A DNA stretch of 32,946 bases from Hespellia stercorisuis DSM 15480 (GCF_900142165.1 NZ_FQZY01000048.1:1-32946); one strand, 5' to 3'; counted from the stretch's first letter, positions 1 to 8,450 are shown. Notes: generated by a model not told the origin, from the sequence alone. Numbers and translations are program-made.

Positions 1-1
1 C

Positions 2-130
2 AGTGAGGAAGGCGCACAGGAATATCTTACAATCATGAGCTATATTGGGACTGCTCATAAGCATGGAATAAATGCTTTTACAGCAATCAGAGAAGCCCTT
101 TTAGGGAATTCCGATATCATCTTTAACTAA
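2..130 (+). CDS. C-terminal end of an IS66-like transposase (5' end outside window)
   Basis: An open frame enters from the left edge and runs 42 codons to a TAA at 128-130. The peptide (EYLTIMSYIGTAHKHGIN, then AFTAIREALLG) resembles the extreme C-terminus of IS66-family transposases, where a helical segment with T/S-A-K/H-K-H/N-G precedes a short alpha-helical tail. No catalytic residues lie in the visible part, so activity cannot be judged. It points toward the flavodoxin and MATE remnants, which fits an insertion sequence having helped break up this locus. The family call rests on a short stretch; another DDE transposase family is possible. Confidence 0.55.
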   Translation, partial: SEEGAQEYLTIMSYIGTAHKHGINAFTAIREALLGNSDIIFN

Positions 131-185
131 TGGAGTTCTGAACAGTTACAAACATTAAATATATTATAACACCATTATCTCCAAC

Positions 186-215
186 AAAAAAGCTGTTTAA
201 ATTTCTCTAAACAGC
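186..215 (-). terminator. Rho-independent terminator after the flavodoxin remnant
   Basis: Read on the minus strand, GCTGTTTA (215-208), an 8-nt loop and TAAACAGC (199-192) form a perfect 8-bp stem followed by six T (191-186). The TAG stop of the flavodoxin remnant (209-207) lies partly inside the stem. Confidence 0.7.
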
Positions 216-400
216 ATACTCCATTTTAGGAAAGCCGACAAATATCACATCGTACTGATCCATACCGTCCACCGTCCCTGCCATCGCGGGACGAAATACG
301 GGATTATTCATTTCCATACTGCTGCCTCCGCCAGCTTCTTTGTCGCCTTTGCAGTCACACCGCTTGTCGAAAAATATGCTACTAAAATTTTTCTGTTCAT
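207..400 (-). pseudogene. Flavodoxin pseudogene with internal deletion
   Basis: On the minus strand a strong ribosome binding site (AGGGAGG, 414-408) precedes an ATG at 400. The first frame gives MNRKILVAYFSTSGVTAKAT and continues KKLAEAA, the FMN-phosphate-binding N-terminus of short bacterial flavodoxins (the AYFSxSGxT loop), then soon hits TGA. One frame over, the sequence continues as S-M-E-M-N-N-P followed by RPAMAGTVDGMDQYDVIFVG, which matches the middle of the same family (the VEMNNPxxRPA and YDxIFVGFP blocks). The stretch normally between these blocks, roughly 30-35 residues, is missing and the junction is out of frame. After GFPK the product ends at TAG inside a terminator, so the C-terminal half is also gone. 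Known flavodoxins of this type are about 150-170 residues; this cannot make a working one. Confidence 0.7.
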
Positions 401-420
401 AATCATACCTCCCTAAAATT

Positions 421-442
421 CAATTATGCTCCAGCATAATTG
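421..442. promoter_or_regulatory. 20-bp perfect palindrome upstream of the flavodoxin start (candidate operator)
   Basis: CAATTATGCT (421-430) and AGCATAATTG (433-442) are exact inverted repeats separated by 2 bp. The palindrome sits 6 bp upstream of the minus-strand ribosome binding site at 408-414. Its size and position suit a dimeric repressor or activator of the MarR/HxlR or LysR type, but no regulator can be assigned; the only regulator trace nearby is the LysR fragment at 2271-2393. Confidence 0.45.
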
Positions 443-447
443 CTGCA

Positions 448-488
448 AGCGGCTGTCAGCTCTGCTGACATAATGCATCTAAGCCGCT
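448..488. repeat. Nested inverted repeat (hairpin/cruciform)
   Basis: An inner perfect stem TGTCAGC (454-460) / GCTGACA (464-470) with a 3-nt loop lies inside an outer pair AGCGGCT (448-454) / AGCCGCT (482-488). The outer pair extends imperfectly to ATTGC and GCAAT beyond. No gene is visible here. It could be part of a structured leader of the decayed flavodoxin transcript or debris from a mobile element. Confidence 0.45.
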
Positions 489-506
489 CTGCAATCCGCC
501 GAAGGC

Positions 507-598
507 TATATCTCAGTGGGAGATTGACACCCACCACTGAGACCAGTTTGTTACTCACCACCTACTAGCGGTGGGAGTCATTCTTTCACTGAGATATA
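507..598. repeat. 92-bp element bounded by perfect 12-bp inverted repeats
   Basis: TATATCTCAGTG (507-518) and CACTGAGATATA (587-598) are exact inverted repeats. Inside lies CCACTGAGA (534-542), a third copy of the motif that pairs with TCTCAGTGG (511-519), plus a short hairpin CCACC/GGTGG near 559-574 followed by GGGAGTCA. Short hairpins next to such motifs occur at ends of IS200/IS605-type elements and their non-autonomous derivatives; assigning this one is inference. No coding potential is seen. Confidence 0.5.
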
Positions 599-625
599 CT
601 ATTAAATTTGCAATGAAAAACTAAT

Positions 626-1951
626 TTATATCACCCGAAATGTTTTCCACTTTCCGGATTTCTGCCGCCAAATCAAAATAGCCGCTCGAACAACCCAATC
701 GCAAACCATTGCAATGGCAATCCCAATCACGCCCATTTGTAAGATAACTCCCAAAAGCCATGACAACAGCAGGCGCACCGCTATTGTGGATATCACAGAA
801 ACATACATGGTAAATTTCACATCGCCCGCTGCTCGCAGCCCATTACTGAATGCACCTGAAAATGAATACGCAGCGGCATTGAACAAGTTATGAATCAGGA
901 CAAGCTGGATCACAAGCTGCTTCGTTTCCGGCTCCAAAGCATAGAAACGCATGAATAGCGGCGTTAGAACAAAAATCAACAGATTCCATGCTGACGAAAG
1001 CAAAAGCGTGATCCTTGTCAATTTCTTAAAATAATCATCTGCGGCCTTTATATCTCCATTTCCCATGCACTGTCCAATGACTGTAACGAACACTGGGCCC
1101 ATAGCGATCCCAGCTAAAGCAGCCAGTGACCAAATAGTTTGTGCAACGCCATTTGCAGCAATCTGGTATGTCCCAAATAATGCAACAATACCGCTTAGTG
1201 CCACTTTTACCAGCTGGAAAACACCATTTTCCATTCCATTTGGAATGGCTATTTTTAAAATCTGTTTCATGAGATCCTTGTCCCACTGAAAAATCCACTT
1301 ATAGCGATAGAAGACTTCATTTTTCTTCTGGAAACAGAGGACTGTAATCACCACGGCTGAAAATGTCCGGGCCAATAGAGAAGGATACGCTACACCTGCA
1401 ACACCTTCATGTAATACAAATACACCAATAAGGTTTCCAATGATATTGATGGTATTGGACGCTATTGACAGATACATAGTTACGCTGGTTTTTCCCATGC
1501 TGCGAAAAAGGGCAGCACCAGAATTATAAACCGCCAATGCCGGATACGAATACGCAGAAATTCTAAGGTATGTAATACAGGCCTACATCACAGAATCTTC
1601 CACTTTGCCGAACATCAAACGGAGTATTACCTCGTTTCCAATCAGAACCAGCACTGCAATCAGAGTGGAGAAAATTGCAGAAAATAACATAAGCTGACTG
1701 GCCGCTTCGCCTGCAGCAGCATTCGCCTTTCTGCCGATATACTGACTGATTACAACAGCTCCTCCTGAAGCCAAGGCTGTGAACAAATAAATAAAAATGG
1801 TGTTAAACTGATTAACAAGCGATACCCCGGATACCGCTGATTCTCCTACATAGCTAACTACAAGTGTATCCGCAAGTCCGACCATCAGCACCAACATCTG
1901 CTCAAAAAACAGTGGCAAAATCATTTTCCTTAATTGCGCATTTGTAAACAC
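626..1951 (-). pseudogene. MATE-family multidrug/Na+ exporter interrupted by one TAG codon
   Basis: Two consecutive open stretches on the minus strand lie in the same frame and are separated only by a TAG at 1585-1583. Ignoring it, they form one polytopic protein of about 440 residues, the normal length for MATE transporters. The N-terminal half has the TNAQLRKMILPLFFEQML segment, GLADTLVVSYVGE, and the GGAVVISQYIGRK block; the C-terminal half carries the second repeat (IAIPNGMENGVFQ, YQIAANGVAQTIWSLA, then PVFVTVIGQCMGNGD). MATE proteins expel cationic drugs or metabolites in exchange for Na+ or H+. A GTG at 1951 with GGAG 6 nt upstream is the best start. An ATG at 2050 is in frame but would encode residues unlike the family and would overlap the flavodoxin fragment. 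The rest of the frame is intact, so the nonsense change is recent, a sequencing error, or suppressed. Confidence 0.8.
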
Positions 1952-2030
1952 ATCTGTCTCCTTCCTTGCAGACTTTTTTATTAACTGACTTTTTGCTGCA
2001 TCTCCTTTCTTTTTTCGATGTAAGTTTCCC

Positions 2031-2219
2031 TTAACGAGCATCCGGATCATTCATTTCAACGGTAGTACAGCTGTTGTTATCGTTGTAATCAAGGTCTGCG
2101 TCCGTGTAAGGATCTTCGGGAACAATCTCATAAATATCTGCATTCAGTCCATTTGCGATATGCTCCGCACTGTGGTTACATAAAAAAGCAGGTGCAGAGA
2201 TCAAAACAATTGCTTTGTC
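2031..2219 (-). pseudogene. Second flavodoxin fragment
   Basis: The minus-strand reading frame gives AEHIANGLNADIYEIVPEDP, then YTDADLDYND and TTVEMNDPDAR before a TAA at 2033-2031. This is the N-terminal to middle region of flavodoxins that carry EIxPExPYTxADLxYND and the TVEMNDPxxRP block. Upstream, the expected first strand and AYFSxTGNT loop are degraded (VLISAPAFLCNHSAEHIANG), no start codon is visible, and everything after the NDP block is missing. Its end abuts the MATE gene. Differences in the shared blocks from the remnant at 207-400 suggest separate paralogues rather than a duplication. Confidence 0.65.
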
Positions 2220-2270
2220 TCTACACCCACATTATATTTTTTTACTCGCTTCATATCAAATACTTAATTT

Positions 2271-2393
2271 TTATGATTCACCAATGCCTAAAAAGCATTG
2301 CATGTGTTTAATAAATTTTTCGGTTGCCAAGCTAAATGGCTGTCCACGTTTCCATGCCAATACACTTGTTGCTGTAAGTGGGGCATGAGTGGT
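2271..2393 (-). pseudogene. C-terminal fragment of a LysR-family regulator
   Basis: A 40-codon minus-strand frame, open from just after a TAG to a TAA at 2273-2271, reads TATSVLAWKRGQPFSLATEK and then FIKHMQCFLG. This matches the last part of the effector-binding domain of LysR-type regulators, where the SVLxWKRxQPFSxATxxFI segment ends the protein. The DNA-binding helix-turn-helix and most of the effector domain are absent. Its position upstream of flavodoxin and MATE remnants suggests it once regulated that cassette. Confidence 0.55.
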
Positions 2394-2418
2394 CTATATG
2401 TAATCTTTGATTGATCCC

Positions 2419-2447
2419 AGAAAGGGCACTCAAAGAGTGCCCTTTCT
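2419..2447 (-). terminator. Strong hairpin downstream of pgi
   Basis: AGAAAGGGCACTC (2419-2431) and GAGTGCCCTTTCT (2435-2447) form a perfect 13-bp stem with a 3-nt loop, about 70 nt past the pgi stop. There is no long T-run on the minus strand, so it may stabilise the 3' end as much as terminate. Confidence 0.6.
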
Positions 2448-2518
2448 CAGATTATCCTTTAGTCAAAACGCTTTGACACATTTGAGGATTTGGAAGGAAA
2501 ATGTTAATTGTTCTCCTT

Positions 2519-4099
2519 TTAAAAGATCCCCAAAAGTTCGCTGTATGCAGTAAGTGCACCATCTGTTTCTTTTGCAAGTACTTTCTTGGCAAGTAACTTT
2601 CCAAGCTGTACCCCTTCCTGATCGAAACTGTTCACATTCCATACAAATCCCTGGAACATGACCTTATTCTCGAAATGCGCAAGGATTGCACCCAGTGCTT
2701 CTGGTATCAGCTGTTCGCCTACGATAATGCTGGATGGTCTGCCGCCTGCAAAGTATTTATTGCGGTTCTCATCCTCTTTTCCACAGGCAAAGGCCATAAT
2801 CTGTGCAGCCACATTTGCGTTCAGCTTCTGCTGGCTGGTGCTGTCCTGGATCACGATATCATTGTCCATCTGATTCTTCTTAAAGCCGACGAACTGCAGT
2901 GGAACGATATCCGTACCCTGATGTAATAACTGATAGAAAGAATGCTGTCCGTTTGTTCCCGGCTCTCCAAAGATGATCGGGCCTGTCTGGTAAGAAACAG
3001 GTTCGCCAAAACGGTTCACGCTCTTGCCATTAGATTCCATATCCAGCTGCTGTAAATGTGCCGGGAAACGAATCATTGCCTGAGAATACGGAAGAACCGC
3101 TGTATTGCTGTATCCAAGGAAATTCCGCTCATATACGCCGATCATGGCATCCAGCATCGCCGGATTCTGTCTGATGTCTTTGTTCTTCGCCAGAATGTCT
3201 TCCTCTGCCGCACCATTTAAAATACGGGCAAATATTTCCGGACCGAAGGTAAGGGAAAGAATTACCCCGCCTACCGATGAAGTAGAAGAATATCTTCCGC
3301 CGATATAATCATCCATATAGAAGGAGTCCAGATAATCCGGATTTCCGGCCAGCGGTGATGTCTCACTTGTAACCGCAACCATGTGTTTCGCCGGATTCAG
3401 TCCTGCCTTTATAAGGGCTTCTTTTACAAATGACTCGTTCGTCAGAGTCTCCAATGTAGTTCCAGACTTAGATACCAGTACAAAGATCGCACGTGAAAGG
3501 TCGATCGAAGCCAGCACAGCCGAACCATCATCCGGATCCACGTTACTGATAAATTTTGCTTCCATTTTCAGGGTGTTGTTCACTTTTGCCCAGTTTTCCA
3601 AGCTCATGTACAATGCGCGCGGACCGAGATCACTTCCGCCAATACCGATCTGTACCGCTGTGGTGAATTTCTCCCCAGCCTCGTTTACGATTTCCCCTGC
3701 GTGAACTTTTTCTGCGAATTCTGCAGCTTTTTTCTGCTGTGACACATAAAATTCTCTCTTATTCACACCGTCTGCAATTACATCTTCACCTAACTGTCCG
3801 CGTGTGAGCTGATGCAGTACTCTTCTGTTCTCACCTGTATTGACCACAGCACCGTTATATACCTGCTCATACTTCTCGATCAGTTCTGCCTCATCTGCAA
3901 GGCCCTGCAGCACGTCCAGTATCGTATCATCTACAGGTTCAGCCGCATAACTATATAACTGGCCAGCCCCCATAGGCAGCTGATATTCCCTGACACGTTT
4001 TGCACCATTTTCGCCAGCCATGAGCTCTTTTATCTCTACCGGTGAAATATTTTCTAATTTCTTGTAAGATTCCAATAAGTCAAAATTTTTCCATTCCAT
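2519..4099 (-). CDS. pgi: Glucose-6-phosphate isomerase
   Basis: The 526-residue protein interconverts glucose 6-phosphate and fructose 6-phosphate in the cytoplasm, linking glycolysis and gluconeogenesis. Family signatures appear in order: QIGIGGSDLGPRALY (sugar-phosphate site), LVSKSGTTLETLTN (SIS phosphate-binding loop), DDYIGGRYSSTSSVGG, and GEPGTNGQHSFYQLLHQGTD, which carries the catalytic Glu and His region. The length suits the long PGI form (E. coli about 549) rather than the 450-residue Bacillus form. The start is set by AAGGAG upstream of ATG 4099. A good sigma-A promoter (4149-4177) and a downstream hairpin suggest a single-gene transcript. Fbp, another hexose-phosphate enzyme, lies about 21 kb away in this window. 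Confidence 0.95.
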   Translation of the reverse strand: MEWKNFDLLESYKKLENISPVEIKELMAGENGAKRVREYQLPMGAGQLYSYAAEPVDDTILDVLQGLADEAELIEKYEQVYNGAVVNTGENRRVLHQLTRGQLGEDVIADGVNKREFYVSQQKKAAEFAEKVHAGEIVNEAGEKFTTAVQIGIGGSDLGPRALYMSLENWAKVNNTLKMEAKFISNVDPDDGSAVLASIDLSRAIFVLVSKSGTTLETLTNESFVKEALIKAGLNPAKHMVAVTSETSPLAGNPDYLDSFYMDDYIGGRYSSTSSVGGVILSLTFGPEIFARILNGAAEEDILAKNKDIRQNPAMLDAMIGVYERNFLGYSNTAVLPYSQAMIRFPAHLQQLDMESNGKSVNRFGEPVSYQTGPIIFGEPGTNGQHSFYQLLHQGTDIVPLQFVGFKKNQMDNDIVIQDSTSQQKLNANVAAQIMAFACGKEDENRNKYFAGGRPSSIIVGEQLIPEALGAILAHFENKVMFQGFVWNVNSFDQEGVQLGKLLAKKVLAKETDGALTAYSELLGIF

Positions 4100-4148
4100 T
4101 TGCGTATACTCCTTTTATTGTTATTCCATAACATAAGTAACCATATTC

Positions 4149-4177
4149 AGTATACTAAAGCTGCCTGAATTTTTCAA
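4149..4177 (-). promoter_or_regulatory. Sigma-A-type promoter of pgi
   Basis: On the minus strand TTGAAA (4177-4172), a 17-nt spacer and TATACT (4154-4149) match the consensus at 5/6 positions each. The predicted transcript starts about 40 nt before the pgi ATG. Confidence 0.7.
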
Positions 4178-4280
4178 TTCTCACCTGCTCAAGTTTCTGC
4201 AAATTCATCTCTTCCTGCATTTCGCCACTTTATAAAAGCCTTTGCAATTTCCGTTATACTCTGCTCCCCGGCAGACCGGA

Positions 4281-5402
4281 TCACTCTTCCCGCAGTCCAA
4301 GGATTCCTTCCACCAGAATATTGACATCGTCCAGAATATAGTCAAATGCTCCCGCCTGCACCATGTTGATCAAAACCATACCGATCGGAACTGCCAGAAT
4401 CATCCCCAGCACACTGCTGATTTTGTAGCCCACATAGAGCAGAACCAATGTGACCAGCGGGTTGATTCCGACACTGTCACTGATCAGCTTCGGCTGCAGC
4501 AGTTGATGTACCGCCTGGGTGATCACATAGATTATAATCAGTATGATCGCCATCTTATAGTTTCCAATCAGCAGTTTGTAAAGGGCCCACGGTATCATTG
4601 CAGTTCCGGTTCCAAAAAACGGAAGGAAATCCAGAAACGCAATCAGCAGGCCCAGCAATACTGCATAACGCACGCCCATCATGGAGAATCCGGCAATCAA
4701 AATCACGAACACAATTGCCATAATTTTGAACTGTGCTTTAAAATAGCCGCCTACCGCATATCTCAGGTTATCGAATACCAGTCCCATTCTCTTGGCTACG
4801 GATGGTGGTGCCATCCGTTTAAACCAGGCAATCACCTGATCCCTCTGTACAATAAACAAATACGCCGACATGATGGATACGATGCACGAAATCAGAAAAG
4901 ACGGCACACTCTTCGCCATGTTTCCCACCGCTGTAACGGTAGGATCACTGATCTTATTCAGAACTGTTCCGGCATACTGATCCAGGCTGTCCAACAGACT
5001 TCCCCAGCGCGCCTGCAGTCCTCCCGGAAGTTTTGAAAAGATTCCGTTCATACTGTCGCCAATCTGGCGAAGTCCGATTTCCAGCTGCTGATACAGCTCC
5101 GAAGAATTTCGCACCAGACTGACCATCTCACTGGCAATCCGGCTGATTGCGAAATATAGCATCACCACAATCAGCCCCAGCACCAGGATCACTACCAGTG
5201 CTGAGCCCAGTTTTTTTACAATTTTAAAATGCCGCTCCAGCCACTCAACCAGCGGCGATGCGATCATTGCAAGAATCCATCCGATTGCAAACGGCATCAG
5301 CAGGATCAAAAGCTTCCAACTGATAAACAGAAATGCTGCGGTCGCCAGCAGACTGAACATCAGGCTGACTGCAACCTGCCAATACGGTCTTTTATTCTCC
5401 AT
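4281..5402 (-). CDS. AI-2E family transporter (YtvI/PerM-like membrane protein)
   Basis: A 373-residue polytopic membrane protein. Hydrophobic segments alternate with a large soluble loop (roughly residues 85-180), followed by the family's C-terminal block with LLGLLIAFLDFLPFFGTGT and the QLLQPKLISDSVGINPL motif, diagnostic for the AI-2E/PerM superfamily. Members have been linked to autoinducer-2 export, Na+/H+ antiport or sporulation (YtvI); which applies here cannot be read from sequence. An upstream in-frame ATG at 5462 would add 20 Trp/Arg-rich residues lying inside engB. The ATG at 5402, right after the engB stop, is the better start and implies translational coupling. It is last in the tig-clpP-clpX-lon-engB direction, and no convincing terminator follows it. 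Confidence 0.85.
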   Translation of the reverse strand: MENKRPYWQVAVSLMFSLLATAAFLFISWKLLILLMPFAIGWILAMIASPLVEWLERHFKIVKKLGSALVVILVLGLIVVMLYFAISRIASEMVSLVRNSSELYQQLEIGLRQIGDSMNGIFSKLPGGLQARWGSLLDSLDQYAGTVLNKISDPTVTAVGNMAKSVPSFLISCIVSIMSAYLFIVQRDQVIAWFKRMAPPSVAKRMGLVFDNLRYAVGGYFKAQFKIMAIVFVILIAGFSMMGVRYAVLLGLLIAFLDFLPFFGTGTAMIPWALYKLLIGNYKMAIILIIIYVITQAVHQLLQPKLISDSVGINPLVTLVLLYVGYKISSVLGMILAVPIGMVLINMVQAGAFDYILDDVNILVEGILGLREE

Positions 5403-5403
5403 G

Positions 5404-6006
5404 CTACTCGCCTTCCATCTCTCCCAGCAGATTCTCTTCCACCAGTTTCCATATCTCATCACGTCCCTGCTTCGTCACCGCGGAGAATGGGATTACTTTC
5501 GTCCCCGGAATCAGACCCAGTCCGTCTTTTACGATCTTCACATTCTTCTGAATCTGACTCCGCTTTAATTTGTCCAGCTTCGTCGCGATAATAATGGGAT
5601 TATACCCCTGTGACACCACCCAGTCGTACATCATCTTGTCATTCGCCGAGGGTGCATGTCTCATATCAATCAGAAGAAACACGGCGCGAAGCTGTTTCGA
5701 TCCATGAAGATAGCGCTCAATCAGCTTTCCCCACTGCTCCTTCTCCTTCGGTGATACTTTTGCATATCCGTATCCCGGAAGATCCACCAGATATAACTCT
5801 TTGTTAATATTGTAGAAATTGATTGTCTGTGTCTTTCCCGGCGTAGCCGACGTCCTTGCAAATGACTTCCGATTCATCAGTGCATTGATCAGCGATGATT
5901 TTCCTACATTCGATTTGCCTGCAAAAGCGATCTCGGGCAGTTCATTGTCCGGGAGCTTACTTGTAATTCCGCAGACAGTCTCCAATTCCAGATTTTTAAT
6001 TACCAT
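5404..6006 (-). CDS. engB: Ribosome biogenesis GTP-binding protein EngB/YsxC
   Basis: A 200-residue TRAFAC-class GTPase needed for assembly of the 50S ribosomal subunit. The G motifs are all present: P-loop GKSNVGKS (30-37), the SATPGKTQTINF switch, DLPGYG (75-80), TKLDK (142-146) and a C-terminal SA motif (PFSAVTKQG). Length is typical (B. subtilis YsxC is 195). AGGAG lies 5 nt before the ATG, and only 13 nt separate it from the lon stop. Placement directly after lon is conserved in Firmicutes, so co-transcription with lon is likely. Confidence 0.95.
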   Translation of the reverse strand: MVIKNLELETVCGITSKLPDNELPEIAFAGKSNVGKSSLINALMNRKSFARTSATPGKTQTINFYNINKELYLVDLPGYGYAKVSPKEKEQWGKLIERYLHGSKQLRAVFLLIDMRHAPSANDKMMYDWVVSQGYNPIIIATKLDKLKRSQIQKNVKIVKDGLGLIPGTKVIPFSAVTKQGRDEIWKLVEENLLGEMEGE

Positions 6007-6019
6007 TTTTCTCCTAACC

Positions 6020-8341
6020 TTACTTTTCCGTAAGTGCGTTTTTCAGAACCTCGTTCATGTGCTCCACCGGTATAATCTCCAGACCCTTTGTGATCTCTGA
6101 CGCCAGCTCCTCCACATCCCGAACATTTTCCTTCGGGATCAGAACCGTCTTGATTCCGGCATTCTTTGCCGCCAGCAGCTTTTCTTTCAATCCTCCAATT
6201 GGAAGTACTCTGCCGCGCAGCGTCACCTCACCGGTCATGGCAAGATCCGCGCGCGCCTTTTTCCCGGTAATAGCAGAGAGCATAGCCGTTGCCATGGTAA
6301 TGCCGGCGGACGGTCCGTCCTTTGGCACTGCCCCCTCCGGAATATGTACATGGATGTCATGTTTTTCAAAGAAATCTTCTGCAATCTCATACTGAGCACT
6401 CACAGAACGAATATAGCTGATTCCGGTCTGTGCCGATTCCTTCATCACATCGCCCAACTGTCCGGTCAACAGGATTTCTCCCTTGCCCGGCATCACATTT
6501 ACTTCGATCTGAAGGGTATCTCCGCCCACGCTGGTCCATGCAAGACCGCGCACGATTCCCACTTCATCCGACGCATTGGCCATCTGGAAGGTATATTTCT
6601 CTTTGCCGAGATATTTCTCCAGATTTGCTTCTGTAATCGCCACTTTCTTCTTGTTTTCTTCCAGTATCTCTCTGGCGGCTTTCCTGCAGATATCACCGAT
6701 CTTTCGCTCCAATTGTCTGACACCGGCCTCGCGTGTATAATTTCTTGCCATCTTCCACAGCGCATTTTTACTGATCGTCAGCTGTTGTGTTGTCAGACCA
6801 TGCTTTTCCAGCTGTTTTGGAATCAGATGCTCCAGTGCGATGTGCATCTTCTCATTCTCCGTGTAACTGCTTACCTCTATCACTTCCATACGGTCAAGCA
6901 GCGGTCTCGGTATCGTCTGAAGGGTATTGGCTGTCGTAATGAATAAAACCTCGGACAGATCCAGTGGAACCTCCAGATAATGATCTCTGAACTTGTTGTT
7001 CTGCTCGCTGTCAAGAACCTCCAACAGCGCCGAGAACGTATCCCCTTTGTAATCTGTGCTCACTTTGTCAATTTCATCCAGAAGCATCAGCGGATTTTTC
7101 ACCCCCGCCATCTTGATTCCGTTTGCAATCCTTCCAGGCATGGCACCGATATAAGTCTTCCTGTGGCCGCGGATCTCTGCCTCGTCGCGAACACCTCCGA
7201 GCGAAATCCTCACATATGGCTTTTTCAATGCCCTTGCCAGAGATTTTGCAATCGATGTTTTTCCTGTTCCCGGCGGTCCCACCAGACAGAGGATTGGACT
7301 CTCTCCCTTTTTGGTCAGCGTGCGCACTGCAAGAAATTCCAGCACGCGCTCCTTCACCTGCTCCAGCCCGTAATGATCTTCCTCCAGCACCTGCTTTGCA
7401 AATGCAATATCACCGTGTTCCTTACATGTTTTGTTCCACGGCATCTCCAGAAGCGTCTCGATGTAAGTTCGTGTCACACCGTTTTCTGCCGGAGAATTCA
7501 TTGCGCTTTTGAATCGATTAATTTCTTTTGAAACTTTTTCCTTTACTTCTTTCGGCGCTTTCATTTTTTCAGCTGCTGCTGCAAACTCTTCGGCATCGGT
7601 CATCGTCGTGTCGTCCCCAAGTTCCTCACGAATAAGCTTCAGCTGTTCTCTCAGGATATACTCCCGCTGATGTTTATCCACACGCTCTTTTACTTTTTCC
7701 TGGATTTCTTCTTTGATATCCATAATCTGTACTTCATTGACGAGCTTGAACGCCAGCAGTTCGTAACGTTTCCAGAAATCGGTCTCATTCAGAATGTCCT
7801 GCAGCTCCTCGTAAAAAAACGGTGTGTTCGCTGCAATTTCATTGACCAGCTTCACAAGATCACTGATCTCAAGTATTCTCGCAACCGCCTCTTTTGACAT
7901 CTTCACATTCTTTGACGCATACTCCACAAACATCTCTTTTAAGCCCCGCACCATGGCCTGCGTATTCAGGTCATCCGGCACCTCCAGATCAGCGTCATCC
8001 ATGACATCAACTCCAACTCTCATATAAGGGGATTCTGTTTCGATCTCCCGAAGCACACCCCGCGCCTCTCCTGATACCAGTACACGCACGATGTGCTTCG
8101 GCAGTTTGATAATCTGTTTGATCGTTCCTACCGTTCCCACTTCGTAAAGATCCCCCTTCTGTGGATCCTCTGTGTCAATCTCTCTCTGTGTGACCATGAA
8201 TATCTTCTGGTCTTCCACCATTGCCTCCTGCACTGCAGCAATTGATTTTTCCCGGCTCACATCAAAATGTACCACCATGCCCGGAATGATCGTCAATCCG
8301 CGGAGCGCAACCGCCGGCAGACTCTTATACTCTGTTTTCAT
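6020..8341 (-). CDS. lon: ATP-dependent protease Lon
   Basis: A 773-residue LonA protease that unfolds and degrades damaged or regulatory proteins in the cytoplasm. It has the N-terminal substrate-binding domain (LPAVALRGLTIIPGM), a coiled middle, the AAA+ module with Walker A GPPGTGKTS and Walker B LMLLDEIDK, and the C-terminal serine protease domain. The catalytic dyad is visible as Ser678 in PKDGPSAG and Lys721 in GGLKEK, with the 43-residue spacing seen in E. coli (679/722). AGGAGG precedes the ATG. A hairpin between clpX and lon (8410-8441) may attenuate read-through, so lon could have its own promoter in the 109-nt gap, although none is clear. CIRCE or CtsR-type operators were not recognised. 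Confidence 0.97.
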   Translation of the reverse strand: MKTEYKSLPAVALRGLTIIPGMVVHFDVSREKSIAAVQEAMVEDQKIFMVTQREIDTEDPQKGDLYEVGTVGTIKQIIKLPKHIVRVLVSGEARGVLREIETESPYMRVGVDVMDDADLEVPDDLNTQAMVRGLKEMFVEYASKNVKMSKEAVARILEISDLVKLVNEIAANTPFFYEELQDILNETDFWKRYELLAFKLVNEVQIMDIKEEIQEKVKERVDKHQREYILREQLKLIREELGDDTTMTDAEEFAAAAEKMKAPKEVKEKVSKEINRFKSAMNSPAENGVTRTYIETLLEMPWNKTCKEHGDIAFAKQVLEEDHYGLEQVKERVLEFLAVRTLTKKGESPILCLVGPPGTGKTSIAKSLARALKKPYVRISLGGVRDEAEIRGHRKTYIGAMPGRIANGIKMAGVKNPLMLLDEIDKVSTDYKGDTFSALLEVLDSEQNNKFRDHYLEVPLDLSEVLFITTANTLQTIPRPLLDRMEVIEVSSYTENEKMHIALEHLIPKQLEKHGLTTQQLTISKNALWKMARNYTREAGVRQLERKIGDICRKAAREILEENKKKVAITEANLEKYLGKEKYTFQMANASDEVGIVRGLAWTSVGGDTLQIEVNVMPGKGEILLTGQLGDVMKESAQTGISYIRSVSAQYEIAEDFFEKHDIHVHIPEGAVPKDGPSAGITMATAMLSAITGKKARADLAMTGEVTLRGRVLPIGGLKEKLLAAKNAGIKTVLIPKENVRDVEELASEITKGLEIIPVEHMNEVLKNALTEK

Positions 8342-8409
8342 ATGTTCCTCCTACTAACTGTCCGTACAATTGAACAAAATTTCACTCGACTCATTGTCAG
8401 TACAACAAA

Positions 8410-8441
8410 GCGGGTACATGGTTTATCTCCATTGCACCCGC
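8410..8441 (-). terminator. Hairpin between clpX and lon (possible attenuating terminator)
   Basis: GCGGGT and ACCCGC (8410-8415 / 8436-8441), with ATGG/CCAT inside, form a two-part stem. On the minus strand it is followed by TTTGTTGT, a weak U-tract. Partial termination between clpX and lon is plausible. Confidence 0.45.
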
Positions 8442-8450
8442 CTCGTAATT

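Noticed and set aside
4155-4220. 21-codon minus-strand small ORF upstream of pgi (starts MQEEMNLQ)
   Set aside because: No convincing ribosome binding site, and it overlaps the pgi promoter itself; probably chance.
4242-5036. 264-codon plus-strand frame opposite the AI-2E gene
   Set aside because: Rich in His and Gln as expected for the reverse of membrane-protein codons; no domain seen.
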